From DATJBC01 sp035515515 (GTDB lineage Bacteria > Actinomycetota > Acidimicrobiia > Acidimicrobiales > UBA8190): 9,829 bases of DNA. The translations under genes were made by a program, and so were the position numbers. The notes below the pieces were generated by a model, which had not been told where the DNA came from, ran no database searches, and saw only the letters and a list, made by a program, of their open reading frames with translations. The stretch is from positions 1-9,829 of the forward strand of contig DATJBC010000076.1 of the NCBI GenBank assembly GCA_035515515.1, given 5' to 3'. This document shows, piece by piece, positions 1 through 6,806 of the stretch (positions are counted from its first letter, which is position 1; each line of letters begins with the position of its first letter).

Positions 1-1044
1 GGGACGTTCGTGGTGAGCTCGCTCGGGTGGGCGGTCGCCTCCTGGCGCTCGTCGGGCACGCCGATCCTCGCCCTGGCGCCCGGGAACTACGACACCGCCT
101 ATAAGCCCGGGCACGACCCGCTTCGGGATTCTCTCAACGCCTTTGTCTCGTTGTTCTGGAAGGCCTTCCAGTTCAACCTGATCGGCTTCGCCATCGTCAC
201 CTGCCTCGCCGTCGCCGTGGTGCTGTGGGTGTGGAGGCCGCACCAGCGCTCCGGGGCCCTCGTGTTGCTCGGGGCGGCGATGGGTTGCCTGGTGGAGCTG
301 GCGGTGTTCACCCGGCAGTTCAACGGGGCGCTTCCTCACGACATTGCTCGATTCGAGGCGCCCAGCATGCTGGCGTGCGTGCTGTTCGCCATCGGCCTGC
401 TCTGGCCGGCGCGACCTCGGCACGGTGAGCCAGCGACGGCGTCACGCCTCCGGGGCTCACCTGGACGTAGCACGGCGGCGATGTGGGCCTTCGTGACCGT
501 GGCGCTGGCCGGGCTCGCCGTGCTGACCTTCGGGTACAGCTTCAGCTACGACTCCCGCTTGCTGCACAAGGACTGGCGCCGCGGCACCCATGTCATGGAG
601 GGGTCCTACACCATCCCCGACCCATACCCGCCGGACGTGCGGGCCGCCTACGCCGGCATGAACAAGAAGGTCCCGCGCAATGCGCGGGTGTTGGCCGCGG
701 TGGACGACCCGGGCCTGCTCAGCTTCTCGGGCTTCACCTTCGCCACCCTCGACTTCCCCGGGGCGGCGTCCCCTCCGCCGCACCTCCCGCTCTTCTCGGG
801 AGCCGACGCCGTCGTGCGGTACCTGCGGCGCCAGGGATACGAGTACGTGCTCGCCGATTCACCCACCGCGTTCGGCTTCTACAACCGGGCGCAGTGGCAG
901 GCCTCGGTCAAGAGCTTCAACTGGACCAGCCACCAGTACGGCCGGTACTTCCTCAAGTGGTCAAGTATCGTCGACAGCCTGGAGCACGATCAGCGGTTCC
1001 ACACCTTGACGGTCGATCGGCTCACGCTCATCGACCTCCGCTAG
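1..1044 (+). CDS. Multi-spanning membrane protein, C-terminal part (5' end outside window); paralogue of the next gene
   Basis: The reading frame is open to base 1 and stops with TAG at 1042-1044, so this is the 3' part of a longer gene; the GTG at 10 is probably an internal valine. Counting from that codon, about four hydrophobic segments are visible (near residues 50-74, 82-103, 118-133 and 155-177), followed by a soluble C-terminal domain of about 165 residues. It aligns along its whole length with the C-terminal half of the protein at 1147-3132: shared blocks include an EAPS-containing segment before a membrane span (residues 116-119) and GAASPPPHLP (251-260); 29 of 41 residues match over 245-285. 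By analogy with the paralogue it is probably a GT-C-like membrane glycosyltransferase or related glycan protein; the catalytic N-terminal region lies outside the window, so this is inference. The 102-base gap to the next gene is GC-rich with small inverted repeats. Confidence 0.8.
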   Translation, partial: GTFVVSSLGWAVASWRSSGTPILALAPGNYDTAYKPGHDPLRDSLNAFVSLFWKAFQFNLIGFAIVTCLAVAVVLWVWRPHQRSGALVLLGAAMGCLVELAVFTRQFNGALPHDIARFEAPSMLACVLFAIGLLWPARPRHGEPATASRLRGSPGRSTAAMWAFVTVALAGLAVLTFGYSFSYDSRLLHKDWRRGTHVMEGSYTIPDPYPPDVRAAYAGMNKKVPRNARVLAAVDDPGLLSFSGFTFATLDFPGAASPPPHLPLFSGADAVVRYLRRQGYEYVLADSPTAFGFYNRAQWQASVKSFNWTSHQYGRYFLKWSSIVDSLEHDQRFHTLTVDRLTLIDLR

Positions 1045-1146
1045 CACAGGGGTAGGCGGCGTGGCGGCTCGGACAGGGGGGGCGGGAGGGCTCCACGGTC
1101 CGCGAGCCGTGCGGCCACGCCCGGGCGCCCGCGGGGACGCCAACCC

Positions 1147-3132
1147 GTGGTGGCGACGCCGGGAGCGGCGGGTGTGATGCCCGTCGTCCTCGGCTACCTG
1201 CTGCTCGTCGCCCTGCTCTTCGCGGGGTCGGCCGGGTGGGGATCGGTGACGGTGCGCCTCTTCGAGCGGCTCGGCTGGGCCGAGGCGCGGCGGGCCGTCA
1301 CGCCGTCGCTGCGGCTCCTGCTGGGCGTCAGCCTGTTCCTGGGGATCGGCGGCGTCCTCGTGGCCTGTGACGTCGCGTACTTCGGCGTGCTGATGGCGTG
1401 GCATGCCGTCGGGGCCCTTCTCCTCGCCCCCCGGCTCGTGCGGGCACTGCGCTCTGCTGGGAACGCCCGCCGTGACGCGCGGATCAGAGCGCTGGCCGTG
1501 AGTGCCGTCGTCGCCGTCCTCGGGCTTGTGGCGATCGGCACTGCCATGGGCATGGGCACCCGCAACGTCTTCGATGACGATTCGGCCTACATCTACTTCG
1601 CCAAGCGCCTGCTCGCCACGGGCGGGCTCATCGACCCGTTCAACTACCGCCGCCTCACCGACTACGGCGGCTCGACCCTGTATCAGTCGCTGTTCTACCA
1701 GGTGAGCGGCGGGTCGTCGCTGCGGGGATTCGAGTTCACCTTCGCCAGCCTGCTGCTCGTGGTCGTGACGGTGGACACCGTGCGGCGACGGTGGCTGATC
1801 CCGGGGACCATCCTCGTCGGAAGCGTGGTCGTGGCGGGCTTCGGGCTCGGATCGGTCGTCAATCTCAGCCCGGAGTGCTCGGTGGCGGCCCTGACACTGG
1901 GGATCTTCCGCCTGCTCACGCGCGTCAGGCAGGGATCGCATCCGTTCCTCTATGTGGCGATCGGCTTGATGGCGGGCGCCGTGGCGTCGCTTCGCACCAC
2001 GTACCTGGTGTCGGTGGGCGTCGCCGTCGTGTTGGTCGTCGCCTGCAAGGTCGCATGGCGAGGGGTGCGGGGTCTCGCCGTGGCGGCGGGCGTCGTCGCC
2101 CTGTTCTGCGCGGGGTGGGCGGCTGCGCTGTACCGGTCGTCGGGAACACTGTTCTATCCGCTGTTCGCCGGCAACGCCGACACCACGTGGCCCGCGGGAC
2201 GCAATCCGGGTATCTCGACCGTGGGGCAGTATCTCCGGCTCTTCTGGAGCGCCTTCTCCAGCGACGCCATCGGGTTGGTGGCGCTGGTGAGCATGGTGAT
2301 CGCCGTGGCGTTCCTGGTGGCCGGCGGGCGGACGGGCCCGTACGTGGAGCTCCTGGCCGCGGGCACGGCCAGTCTCGTCCAGCTCGTGGTCTTCGTCTAC
2401 ACCTTCTCGGGGTTGTCGTTGGTCGGGATCGTCCGCTACGAGGCGCCGAGCACCCTCGCGTGCGGGCTGTTCGCCGTCGGCATCTTCTGGCCCGAGGAGT
2501 CGACCGAACGGGCCCCCCCGGCCGTCCCGTCACGCGCCGGCCCCCGGTGGACGCCCCAGCGGGCGGGCGCCGCCGCCCTGGTCGTCTTCCCCGTGGCGAT
2601 GGTCTTGCTGGTCGCCGGCACGTCCCCCGTGACCTTCGTGCGGTCGACGTTCGACTCGGGGCGGCTCGGGACGGAGGTCCTGGCGAGTGCCAAGGGATTC
2701 GGGGACCACTACGCCTTGTACCGTCCCGAGTACTCGGCGATCAGCGCGAAGATCCCGGCGGGGTCGTCGGTCCTGGCGGCCGTCGACTACCCGGCGCTGC
2801 TCGACGCCTCGCGGTACCGGTTCGCCACCCTCGACATCGCCGGAGCGGCGTCCCCGCCGCCCCACCTGCCCTTCTTCCAGGGTGCGGCGGCGAAGGTCCG
2901 CTACCTACGGCAGGTCGGCATCCAGTACGTCGTGGCTGAGTCCCCCAGCGTGGAGGGACTGTACTGGGGTGCCTTCTACACGCGACTGGCGCTGTACAAC
3001 ACCGACTACCACGAGCGTTCGTGGACACCGTACATGATCGACTGGCAGGGATCGGTGTCGGCCATGGAGTCCGATGGCCGCTATCAGACATGGCACGACA
3101 ACACCCTGACCCTCATACGGATCGCACCGTGA
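1147..3132 (+). CDS. GT-C-like multi-spanning membrane protein, putative membrane glycosyltransferase
   Basis: A 661-residue protein with about 13 hydrophobic segments between residues 13 and 491 and a soluble C-terminal domain of about 165 residues. After roughly the fourth span comes a polar loop with an acidic cluster, DDDSAY (143-148), followed by aromatic- and Arg-rich sequence. This layout is typical of GT-C glycosyltransferases, where first-loop acidic residues bind the lipid-phosphate sugar donor. The C-terminal domain carries GAASPPPHLP (566-575) and a YLR-x3-IQYVV element, both also present in the upstream paralogue. The substrate is unknown, and the family call rests on architecture, not on a close match I can name. 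The start is uncertain: GTG 1147 has GGGGA nine bases upstream; ATG 1177 (651 residues) has GGGAG at 1161-1165, eleven bases upstream. Its stop overlaps the start of the repeat protein at 3129, suggesting coupled expression. Confidence 0.85.
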   Translation: MVATPGAAGVMPVVLGYLLLVALLFAGSAGWGSVTVRLFERLGWAEARRAVTPSLRLLLGVSLFLGIGGVLVACDVAYFGVLMAWHAVGALLLAPRLVRALRSAGNARRDARIRALAVSAVVAVLGLVAIGTAMGMGTRNVFDDDSAYIYFAKRLLATGGLIDPFNYRRLTDYGGSTLYQSLFYQVSGGSSLRGFEFTFASLLLVVVTVDTVRRRWLIPGTILVGSVVVAGFGLGSVVNLSPECSVAALTLGIFRLLTRVRQGSHPFLYVAIGLMAGAVASLRTTYLVSVGVAVVLVVACKVAWRGVRGLAVAAGVVALFCAGWAAALYRSSGTLFYPLFAGNADTTWPAGRNPGISTVGQYLRLFWSAFSSDAIGLVALVSMVIAVAFLVAGGRTGPYVELLAAGTASLVQLVVFVYTFSGLSLVGIVRYEAPSTLACGLFAVGIFWPEESTERAPPAVPSRAGPRWTPQRAGAAALVVFPVAMVLLVAGTSPVTFVRSTFDSGRLGTEVLASAKGFGDHYALYRPEYSAISAKIPAGSSVLAAVDYPALLDASRYRFATLDIAGAASPPPHLPFFQGAAAKVRYLRQVGIQYVVAESPSVEGLYWGAFYTRLALYNTDYHERSWTPYMIDWQGSVSAMESDGRYQTWHDNTLTLIRIAP

Positions 3133-4223
3133 GCCCGCCGGAGCTCGCGGCGGAGTCCCGCGTCGCCGCGCGGCGGGTCCCGGTCGTGTTCGGGACCCTG
3201 GCGCTGCTCGTCGTCGTGGCCGTGGTGGGGACGCATTTCGTCCGGGCGTCGAAGCACGTGGCCGCCCGGACGATACCCGTGGACGTCTCGTGCCCCACCC
3301 CGGGCGTCTGCGTGGTCGTCGACGACGCAGGCAACGCCGTGTGGTACCGCGGCCACGCGTGGTCGAAGGCGACCAGCATCCAGCCGGACCCGCTCAACCG
3401 CGTCTCCTGTGCGACCCCCTCCTTCTGCGTCGCCGTGGGGGTGACCGGTGAGGCGGAAGCCTATCGATCCGGGGTGTGGAGTCCCCCGTACAGCGTCGTG
3501 CCCGAGACCGCGGGTCTGCGGGCTCCGTCCTCGGGACCCACAGGCCTGGGGGTTGTCAGCTGCCCCGTCCCCACGAGGTGCGTCGCCGGGGACGCACTCG
3601 GTCGGGCGATCGTGTTCGACGGGCAGATGTGGCAGCCACCCACGGTGATCCGGTTTCCTGACGTGTCCCACCGGCTGCGAGCGCTTGGCCACGCCGACAT
3701 CGCGGCGATCTCGTGCCCCGCTCCGACGTGGTGCGCGGCGGTGTCCGTGTCGGGCGACGTGGCCCTTTTCGACGGCACGAGGTGGAGGGACTCCGCTTCG
3801 TTGCAGTCGATATCGGACATCGAGAGCGCCCGCTACAAGGCCGTGCCGTCGGTGGCAGCTGTCTCGTGCGTCTCGAGGAGCTTCTGCGTAGCCGTCGACG
3901 CCTTTGGGCGGGCATTCACCTACCGTGGCTCTTGGTCAGAGGCGGAACCGATCGATCCGGACAGTGCGCAGGTGGGCAACGGCCTCGGGCTCAGCGCTGT
4001 CTCGTGCACGTCCTCGACGTTCTGCATGGCGGTCGACGATCGAGGCGACGCGATGGTCTACGACGGCACGTCCTGGTCGGCCCCGACGCAGGCCGACCCG
4101 ATCCTGGGCCTGGCCCGGGTGTCGTGTGCCAGCCCGACGTTCTGCATGGCGCTCGACGACCTCGGGCACGCCCTCCGGTACGACGGCAGCGGCTGGTCGG
4201 CGCCCCAGGCCGTCGAGCGCTGA
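3129..4223 (+). CDS. Membrane-anchored protein with seven CX5C repeats, probable seven-bladed beta-propeller
   Basis: A 364-residue protein with one hydrophobic segment (about 17-38) after a short basic N-terminus, consistent with a signal anchor placing the rest outside the membrane. The remainder is seven repeats, each starting with a [VI]SC-x5-C pair: Cys 55/61, 94/100, 145/151, 196/202, 247/253, 293/299 and 333/339. These 14 are the only cysteines. Each repeat continues roughly as xAVDxxGxAxxYDGxxWS, a pattern suggesting a four-stranded blade, and seven copies fit a closed propeller. Cys pairs may form intra-blade disulfides; that is inference. I chose GTG 3129 because it overlaps the upstream TGA as GTGA; the frame extends upstream to 3021 but that part lies inside the preceding gene. 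Only a weak CGGA lies upstream, which fits translational coupling. No catalytic motif is seen. Its role could be binding glycan or partnering the coupled membrane protein; the function is unknown. Confidence 0.85.
   Translation: MSPPELAAESRVAARRVPVVFGTLALLVVVAVVGTHFVRASKHVAARTIPVDVSCPTPGVCVVVDDAGNAVWYRGHAWSKATSIQPDPLNRVSCATPSFCVAVGVTGEAEAYRSGVWSPPYSVVPETAGLRAPSSGPTGLGVVSCPVPTRCVAGDALGRAIVFDGQMWQPPTVIRFPDVSHRLRALGHADIAAISCPAPTWCAAVSVSGDVALFDGTRWRDSASLQSISDIESARYKAVPSVAAVSCVSRSFCVAVDAFGRAFTYRGSWSEAEPIDPDSAQVGNGLGLSAVSCTSSTFCMAVDDRGDAMVYDGTSWSAPTQADPILGLARVSCASPTFCMALDDLGHALRYDGSGWSAPQAVER
3291..4220 (+). repeat. Seven protein-level repeats (CX5C blades)
   Basis: Seven consecutive coding repeats of 39-51 codons (spacing between first cysteines 39, 51, 51, 51, 46 and 40 codons). 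The last two units are the most alike: with a 120-base offset, 57 of 80 bases match between 4001-4080 and 4121-4200, including an identical stretch around TTCTGCATGGC. Earlier units have diverged at the DNA level, so most of the array is old and the last duplication is younger or homogenised. Confidence 0.8.
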
Positions 4224-4261
4224 CCGCCGGGCTGGCTCCGGCGAGGTCCATCGAGGTCGCA

Positions 4262-4304
4262 CCGCTCTGAGCGGGACCTGGGCGGCGACCCCGGGGCTCC
4301 GGGG
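4262..4304 (+). terminator. Two adjacent GC-rich hairpins, possible terminator
   Basis: Downstream of the repeat-protein stop are CCGCT-CTG-AGCGG (4262-4274) and the stronger CCCCGG-GGCT-CCGGGG (4289-4304). Neither is followed by a T run, so intrinsic termination is only possible. Their place in the 162-base gap between two genes on the same strand supports a transcript boundary or attenuator. Confidence 0.3.
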
Positions 4305-4325
4305 CTGCGGGCCATGCACCGCCGG

Positions 4326-4331
4326 TACTGT
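4326..4331 (+). promoter_or_regulatory. Possible -10 element upstream of the 4386 gene
   Basis: TACTGT matches the actinobacterial TAnnnT -10 pattern and sits 55 bases before the GTG at 4386. A second candidate, TATCTT, lies at 4341-4346. I see no convincing -35 box, so this is a weak call based on position and the local drop in GC. Confidence 0.2.
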
Positions 4332-4374
4332 GCCCGTCGTTATCTTGTGCGCCGGGACCAGCCGCCGCCCTGCC

Positions 4375-4379
4375 GGGAG
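4375..4379 (+). promoter_or_regulatory. Ribosome binding site deciding the 4386 start
   Basis: GGGAG lies six bases before GTG 4386. It favours that start over the upstream ATG at 4314, whose extra 24 residues are Arg/Pro-rich and unlike a normal N-terminus. Confidence 0.6.
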
Positions 4380-4385
4380 ACCACG

Positions 4386-6044
4386 GTGTCAGACACGAAC
4401 GACGACGAGCCCGCGGGTCGGGGGCGACTCTCGCGCCGAGAACGCGCCCCCAGTCCCACGCTCGTCTTCTCGGTCGCCCTCCTGATCCGCATCGTCCTGG
4501 CGGCCGTCTTCCTCGGAACGATCGACGCCACCGGGGGCGTCACGGCGATGCCCGTCGCCGCCAACCACGGCTACGTCGCCGTCCCCTACTTCCCGTTGCC
4601 GGCCAACTGGCTGGGACTGGCCGGATTCCTCTACGGCCACTGGATCGGCGTGGCCCGGGCACTGGGGATCGACTTCACGGCGGTGCCGATCGCACTCGTC
4701 CCCAAGCTGTTCCCCTGTATCGCCGACAGCCTCATCGCCACGTGGTTCGCGCTGGACCAGCGCCAGTCCCCCGCCTACCGGCGCCGGTCGGCGTGGATGT
4801 ACGCGACGTGCCCGCTCCCCCTCCTGATCGTCTGCTCCTCGGGGCAGTGGGACTCGATCTGGATCCTGGCGATGATCACCGCCATCGCCCTGTCGGCGAG
4901 CACCAACGCCTCCCGGGGCATCCGCTACGGCGCCGGCGCGCTCTTCGCCTTCGGCCTGCTGGTGAAGCCCACGCCCATCGTGCTGCTCCCCCTGCTCTTC
5001 GACCGCTTCAGGTCCCGGCACTCCCTCGCCGGATACCTCCGGCGCATCAGGCCGCTCGTGGTGTCGGTGGTCGTCGCCCTGGTCGTGGCGTTCAGCTGGT
5101 TCGCCCTCGAGGGCTTCGATCTCCCCCAGAACCTCCATTTCGTGTTGAACTACTCCGTGTACGGGCCGTCGGGGGTCTCGGCGCTGGGACTGTCGCAGCT
5201 CACGTTCCTCCAGCACCTCGAGCAGTCGACGGGGATCTTCCGCGACCTGTCGGTGGGGGCCGTCGCCGTGGTGCTTCTCCGGTACCACCTCGCGCGCCGC
5301 GAGAGCGACCCCATGGCGACGGCAGCCGCCATCCTCCTGCTGGTCCCGGCCATCGGCGGCATCAACGCCCAGTACCTGTTGTGGCCCCTCCCCTTCATGC
5401 TCGCCGCCCGGCGGTTCCGGGTCTCGGTGATCTACGGCGCCCTCTGCGCCTTCTTGATCTTCGCCTACTGCGTCTTCTCGGGCGTGTGGGTCGGTGGTCC
5501 CACGGAGGAGACCACCTTCTTGCTCCCGCTCCGGCCTCTGCAGTTCCTCGCCATCCCGGATGGCGCCAAGGCCGGGCTGGCGTCCGGGGTGGCCGCCGCC
5601 GTCTTGCACCCGGTCTTCGACGTCGTGCTGCCCGTCGCCATGATCGCCCTGGCGCTGTGGCTCCTGCGGCCCGCCCCGGCCCGCAGCGAGCGCCCCGCCC
5701 CGATGGCGGCGGGTGCCCAGGCACGGCTCAGCCTCGGGGCGGTCGGTGTCTTCGTGGTGTCGGCGATCGTGTACTCGCTGGGCCCGTATCCGGGGCTCAG
5801 CGCGGTGATCGCCAGCCACTACGGCTCCGCGCTGCACGGCTATGCGCTGCACGGCCATGCGCTGCACGGCCTGCCGGCCCTCCCGGCCGACGCCGCCTCC
5901 GGCACGTGGTGGACCTCCGCCCTCGTCCTGGCGCCCGCGCTCTTCGTCGTCTGGTCGATCGCGGGCTTGCGGCGGCACCGCTGGTCGCCGGCGCCCGTGC
6001 CGCGACCGAGGGAGCTCGAGGTGTTGGCCCGGTCCACGACCTAG
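4386..6044 (+). CDS. GT-C family mannosyltransferase-like polytopic membrane protein
   Basis: A 552-residue protein with about 11-12 hydrophobic segments from residue 26 onward. It resembles the Gpi18/PIG-M-like and related GT-C enzymes that move a sugar from a polyprenyl-phosphate donor on the outer face of the membrane. Supporting motifs are a Tyr/Pro-rich first loop with VPYFPLPANW (66-75), GQWDS at the start of a span (153-157), KPTPIVLLPLLFDR (194-207) and NAQYLLWPLPF (328-338); the GQ-D and QYL-W-P motifs recur in such families. Asp47 in the first loop is a candidate catalytic residue, but I cannot place it firmly. The loop before the last span holds a His-rich repeat (478-495). Start GTG 4386 has a good ribosome site. 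The protein is separated from the upstream genes by hairpins and a possible promoter, so it may be its own unit. Donor and acceptor are unknown. Confidence 0.85.
   Translation: MSDTNDDEPAGRGRLSRRERAPSPTLVFSVALLIRIVLAAVFLGTIDATGGVTAMPVAANHGYVAVPYFPLPANWLGLAGFLYGHWIGVARALGIDFTAVPIALVPKLFPCIADSLIATWFALDQRQSPAYRRRSAWMYATCPLPLLIVCSSGQWDSIWILAMITAIALSASTNASRGIRYGAGALFAFGLLVKPTPIVLLPLLFDRFRSRHSLAGYLRRIRPLVVSVVVALVVAFSWFALEGFDLPQNLHFVLNYSVYGPSGVSALGLSQLTFLQHLEQSTGIFRDLSVGAVAVVLLRYHLARRESDPMATAAAILLLVPAIGGINAQYLLWPLPFMLAARRFRVSVIYGALCAFLIFAYCVFSGVWVGGPTEETTFLLPLRPLQFLAIPDGAKAGLASGVAAAVLHPVFDVVLPVAMIALALWLLRPAPARSERPAPMAAGAQARLSLGAVGVFVVSAIVYSLGPYPGLSAVIASHYGSALHGYALHGHALHGLPALPADAASGTWWTSALVLAPALFVVWSIAGLRRHRWSPAPVPRPRELEVLARSTT
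5829..5870 (+). repeat. 15-base in-frame tandem repeat encoding ALHG-[YH] units
   Basis: GCGCTGCACGGC recurs at 5829, 5844 and 5859 with a 15-base period, the spacer codon being TAT then CAT. It encodes ALHGYALHGHALHG (residues 482-495 of the membrane protein) in a predicted loop between the last spans. The near-perfect copies suggest recent slippage expansion. Confidence 0.85.
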
Positions 6045-6065
6045 GGCGGCGCCACGAAGGCGGCG

Positions 6066-6082
6066 CGCGCCCCCGGGGCGCG
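6066..6082. terminator. Palindromic hairpin between convergent genes, possible bidirectional terminator
   Basis: CGCGCCC and GGGCGCG flank a short CCG loop in the 42 bases between the plus-strand stop (6044) and the minus-strand stop (6087). It can fold on either strand and sits where both transcripts should end. There is no T tract on either side, so termination strength is unknown. Confidence 0.4.
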
Positions 6083-6086
6083 TGGC

Positions 6087-6806
6087 TCAGGGGCCGGCGG
6101 GGCGGCGCCGGATCCGGCGTCTCGACCGGAACAAGCGGCGCATCGTCATCTTGCCGCTCGCCCAGCGCGACAGCGTGGTGGCCCCGATGCGCTCCCGGTA
6201 GGGGATGGCGACCTCGCTGATGCGGCAGCCCGCCATGGCGGGCCAGAAGATGAGGTCGACGGGCAGGGCGGGCCCCGAGATGTCCCAGTCGAATTCGTCG
6301 ATCAGGCTGCGGCGGTAGGCCCGCTGGCCCGAGTGCACGTCCTTGACCCGTCGCCGGGCGCGGGCGCTGGCCACGATCCCGAAGGTGACGTTGGCGAGCC
6401 AGTTGGCCGTGGGCATGGACTCGGGCGGGCGCTTCCCCAGCCGGTCGGTGCCGGCGATGTCGAGCCCGGAGCGGACCTGCTCGACGAGCCGGGGGAAGAC
6501 CTCGGCGGGGTAGGTGTCGTCGGCGTCCACCGTCACCACGATGGGACGCCCGGGAGCCCGCAGGGCGGCCAGCAGCGCCGGGGCGGCCCCGCCGCCGGGC
6601 TCGCGGATCACCCGGGCGCCCAGGCCGGCGGCGATCTCGGGCGTGGCGTCACTGGAGCCGTCCACCACGATCACCTCGGCCCCCGGCAGGCTGCCCTGGG
6701 CGTCGGTGATCACCTTGGCGATGGCCCCTTCCTCGTTCAGCGTGATCATGACGATCGAGACGTCGGAGTAGTCGCCGGTGCCGGCTGCCCCCGGGGCGTC
6801 GCTCAC
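6087..6806 (-). CDS. GT2 family glycosyltransferase, DPM1-like
   Basis: A 239-residue inverting GT-A enzyme expected to transfer a sugar from a nucleotide donor, possibly to polyprenyl phosphate, at the inner face of the membrane. Visible motifs are the N-terminal strand VSIVMITLNEEGAI (16-29), VDGSSD (48-53) and VDADDTYP (93-100, the DXD metal/nucleotide site). Later come VHSGQRAYRRS (157-167) and YRERIGATTLSRW (203-215), which match the acceptor-side region of DPM1-like proteins. There are no membrane segments; the protein ends in a strongly basic tail (224-236) that could touch the membrane. The frame stays open far upstream, but only through the neighbouring gene; GTG at 6806-6804 overlaps the flavoenzyme stop as GTGA and gives a normal N-terminus. 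It is the last gene of the four-gene operon. The sugar is unknown. Confidence 0.88.
   Translation of the reverse strand: MSDAPGAAGTGDYSDVSIVMITLNEEGAIAKVITDAQGSLPGAEVIVVDGSSDATPEIAAGLGARVIREPGGGAAPALLAALRAPGRPIVVTVDADDTYPAEVFPRLVEQVRSGLDIAGTDRLGKRPPESMPTANWLANVTFGIVASARARRRVKDVHSGQRAYRRSLIDEFDWDISGPALPVDLIFWPAMAGCRISEVAIPYRERIGATTLSRWASGKMTMRRLFRSRRRIRRRPAGP

Noticed and set aside
1094..1111. CACGG/CCGTG inverted repeat in the gap before the 1147 gene
   Set aside because: Only five pairs with an eight-base loop, expected by chance in such GC-rich sequence, and no T tract or promoter-like element nearby.
961..1941. Minus-strand frame (326 codons) opposite the tandem paralogues
   Set aside because: The composition is that of a shadow frame and it covers two plus-strand genes that support each other by homology.
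3021..3128. Upstream ATG extension of the cysteine-repeat protein
   Set aside because: It would overlap the previous gene by 112 bases and adds 36 polar residues before the membrane anchor; GTG 3129 with GTGA overlap matches the style of the other junctions.
4389..5978. Long minus-strand open frame (529 codons) opposite the GT-C gene
   Set aside because: Its product is dominated by Arg, Gly, Glu, Asp, Gln and His with no hydrophobic core or motif, typical of antisense frames in GC-rich DNA; the plus-strand frame encodes clear membrane spans and family motifs.
4742..6220. Long plus-strand frame overlapping the GT-C gene and running into the minus-strand glycosyltransferase
   Set aside because: Low-complexity Arg/Pro/Gly/Ala composition and no domain; it crosses the convergent hairpin and two well-supported genes.
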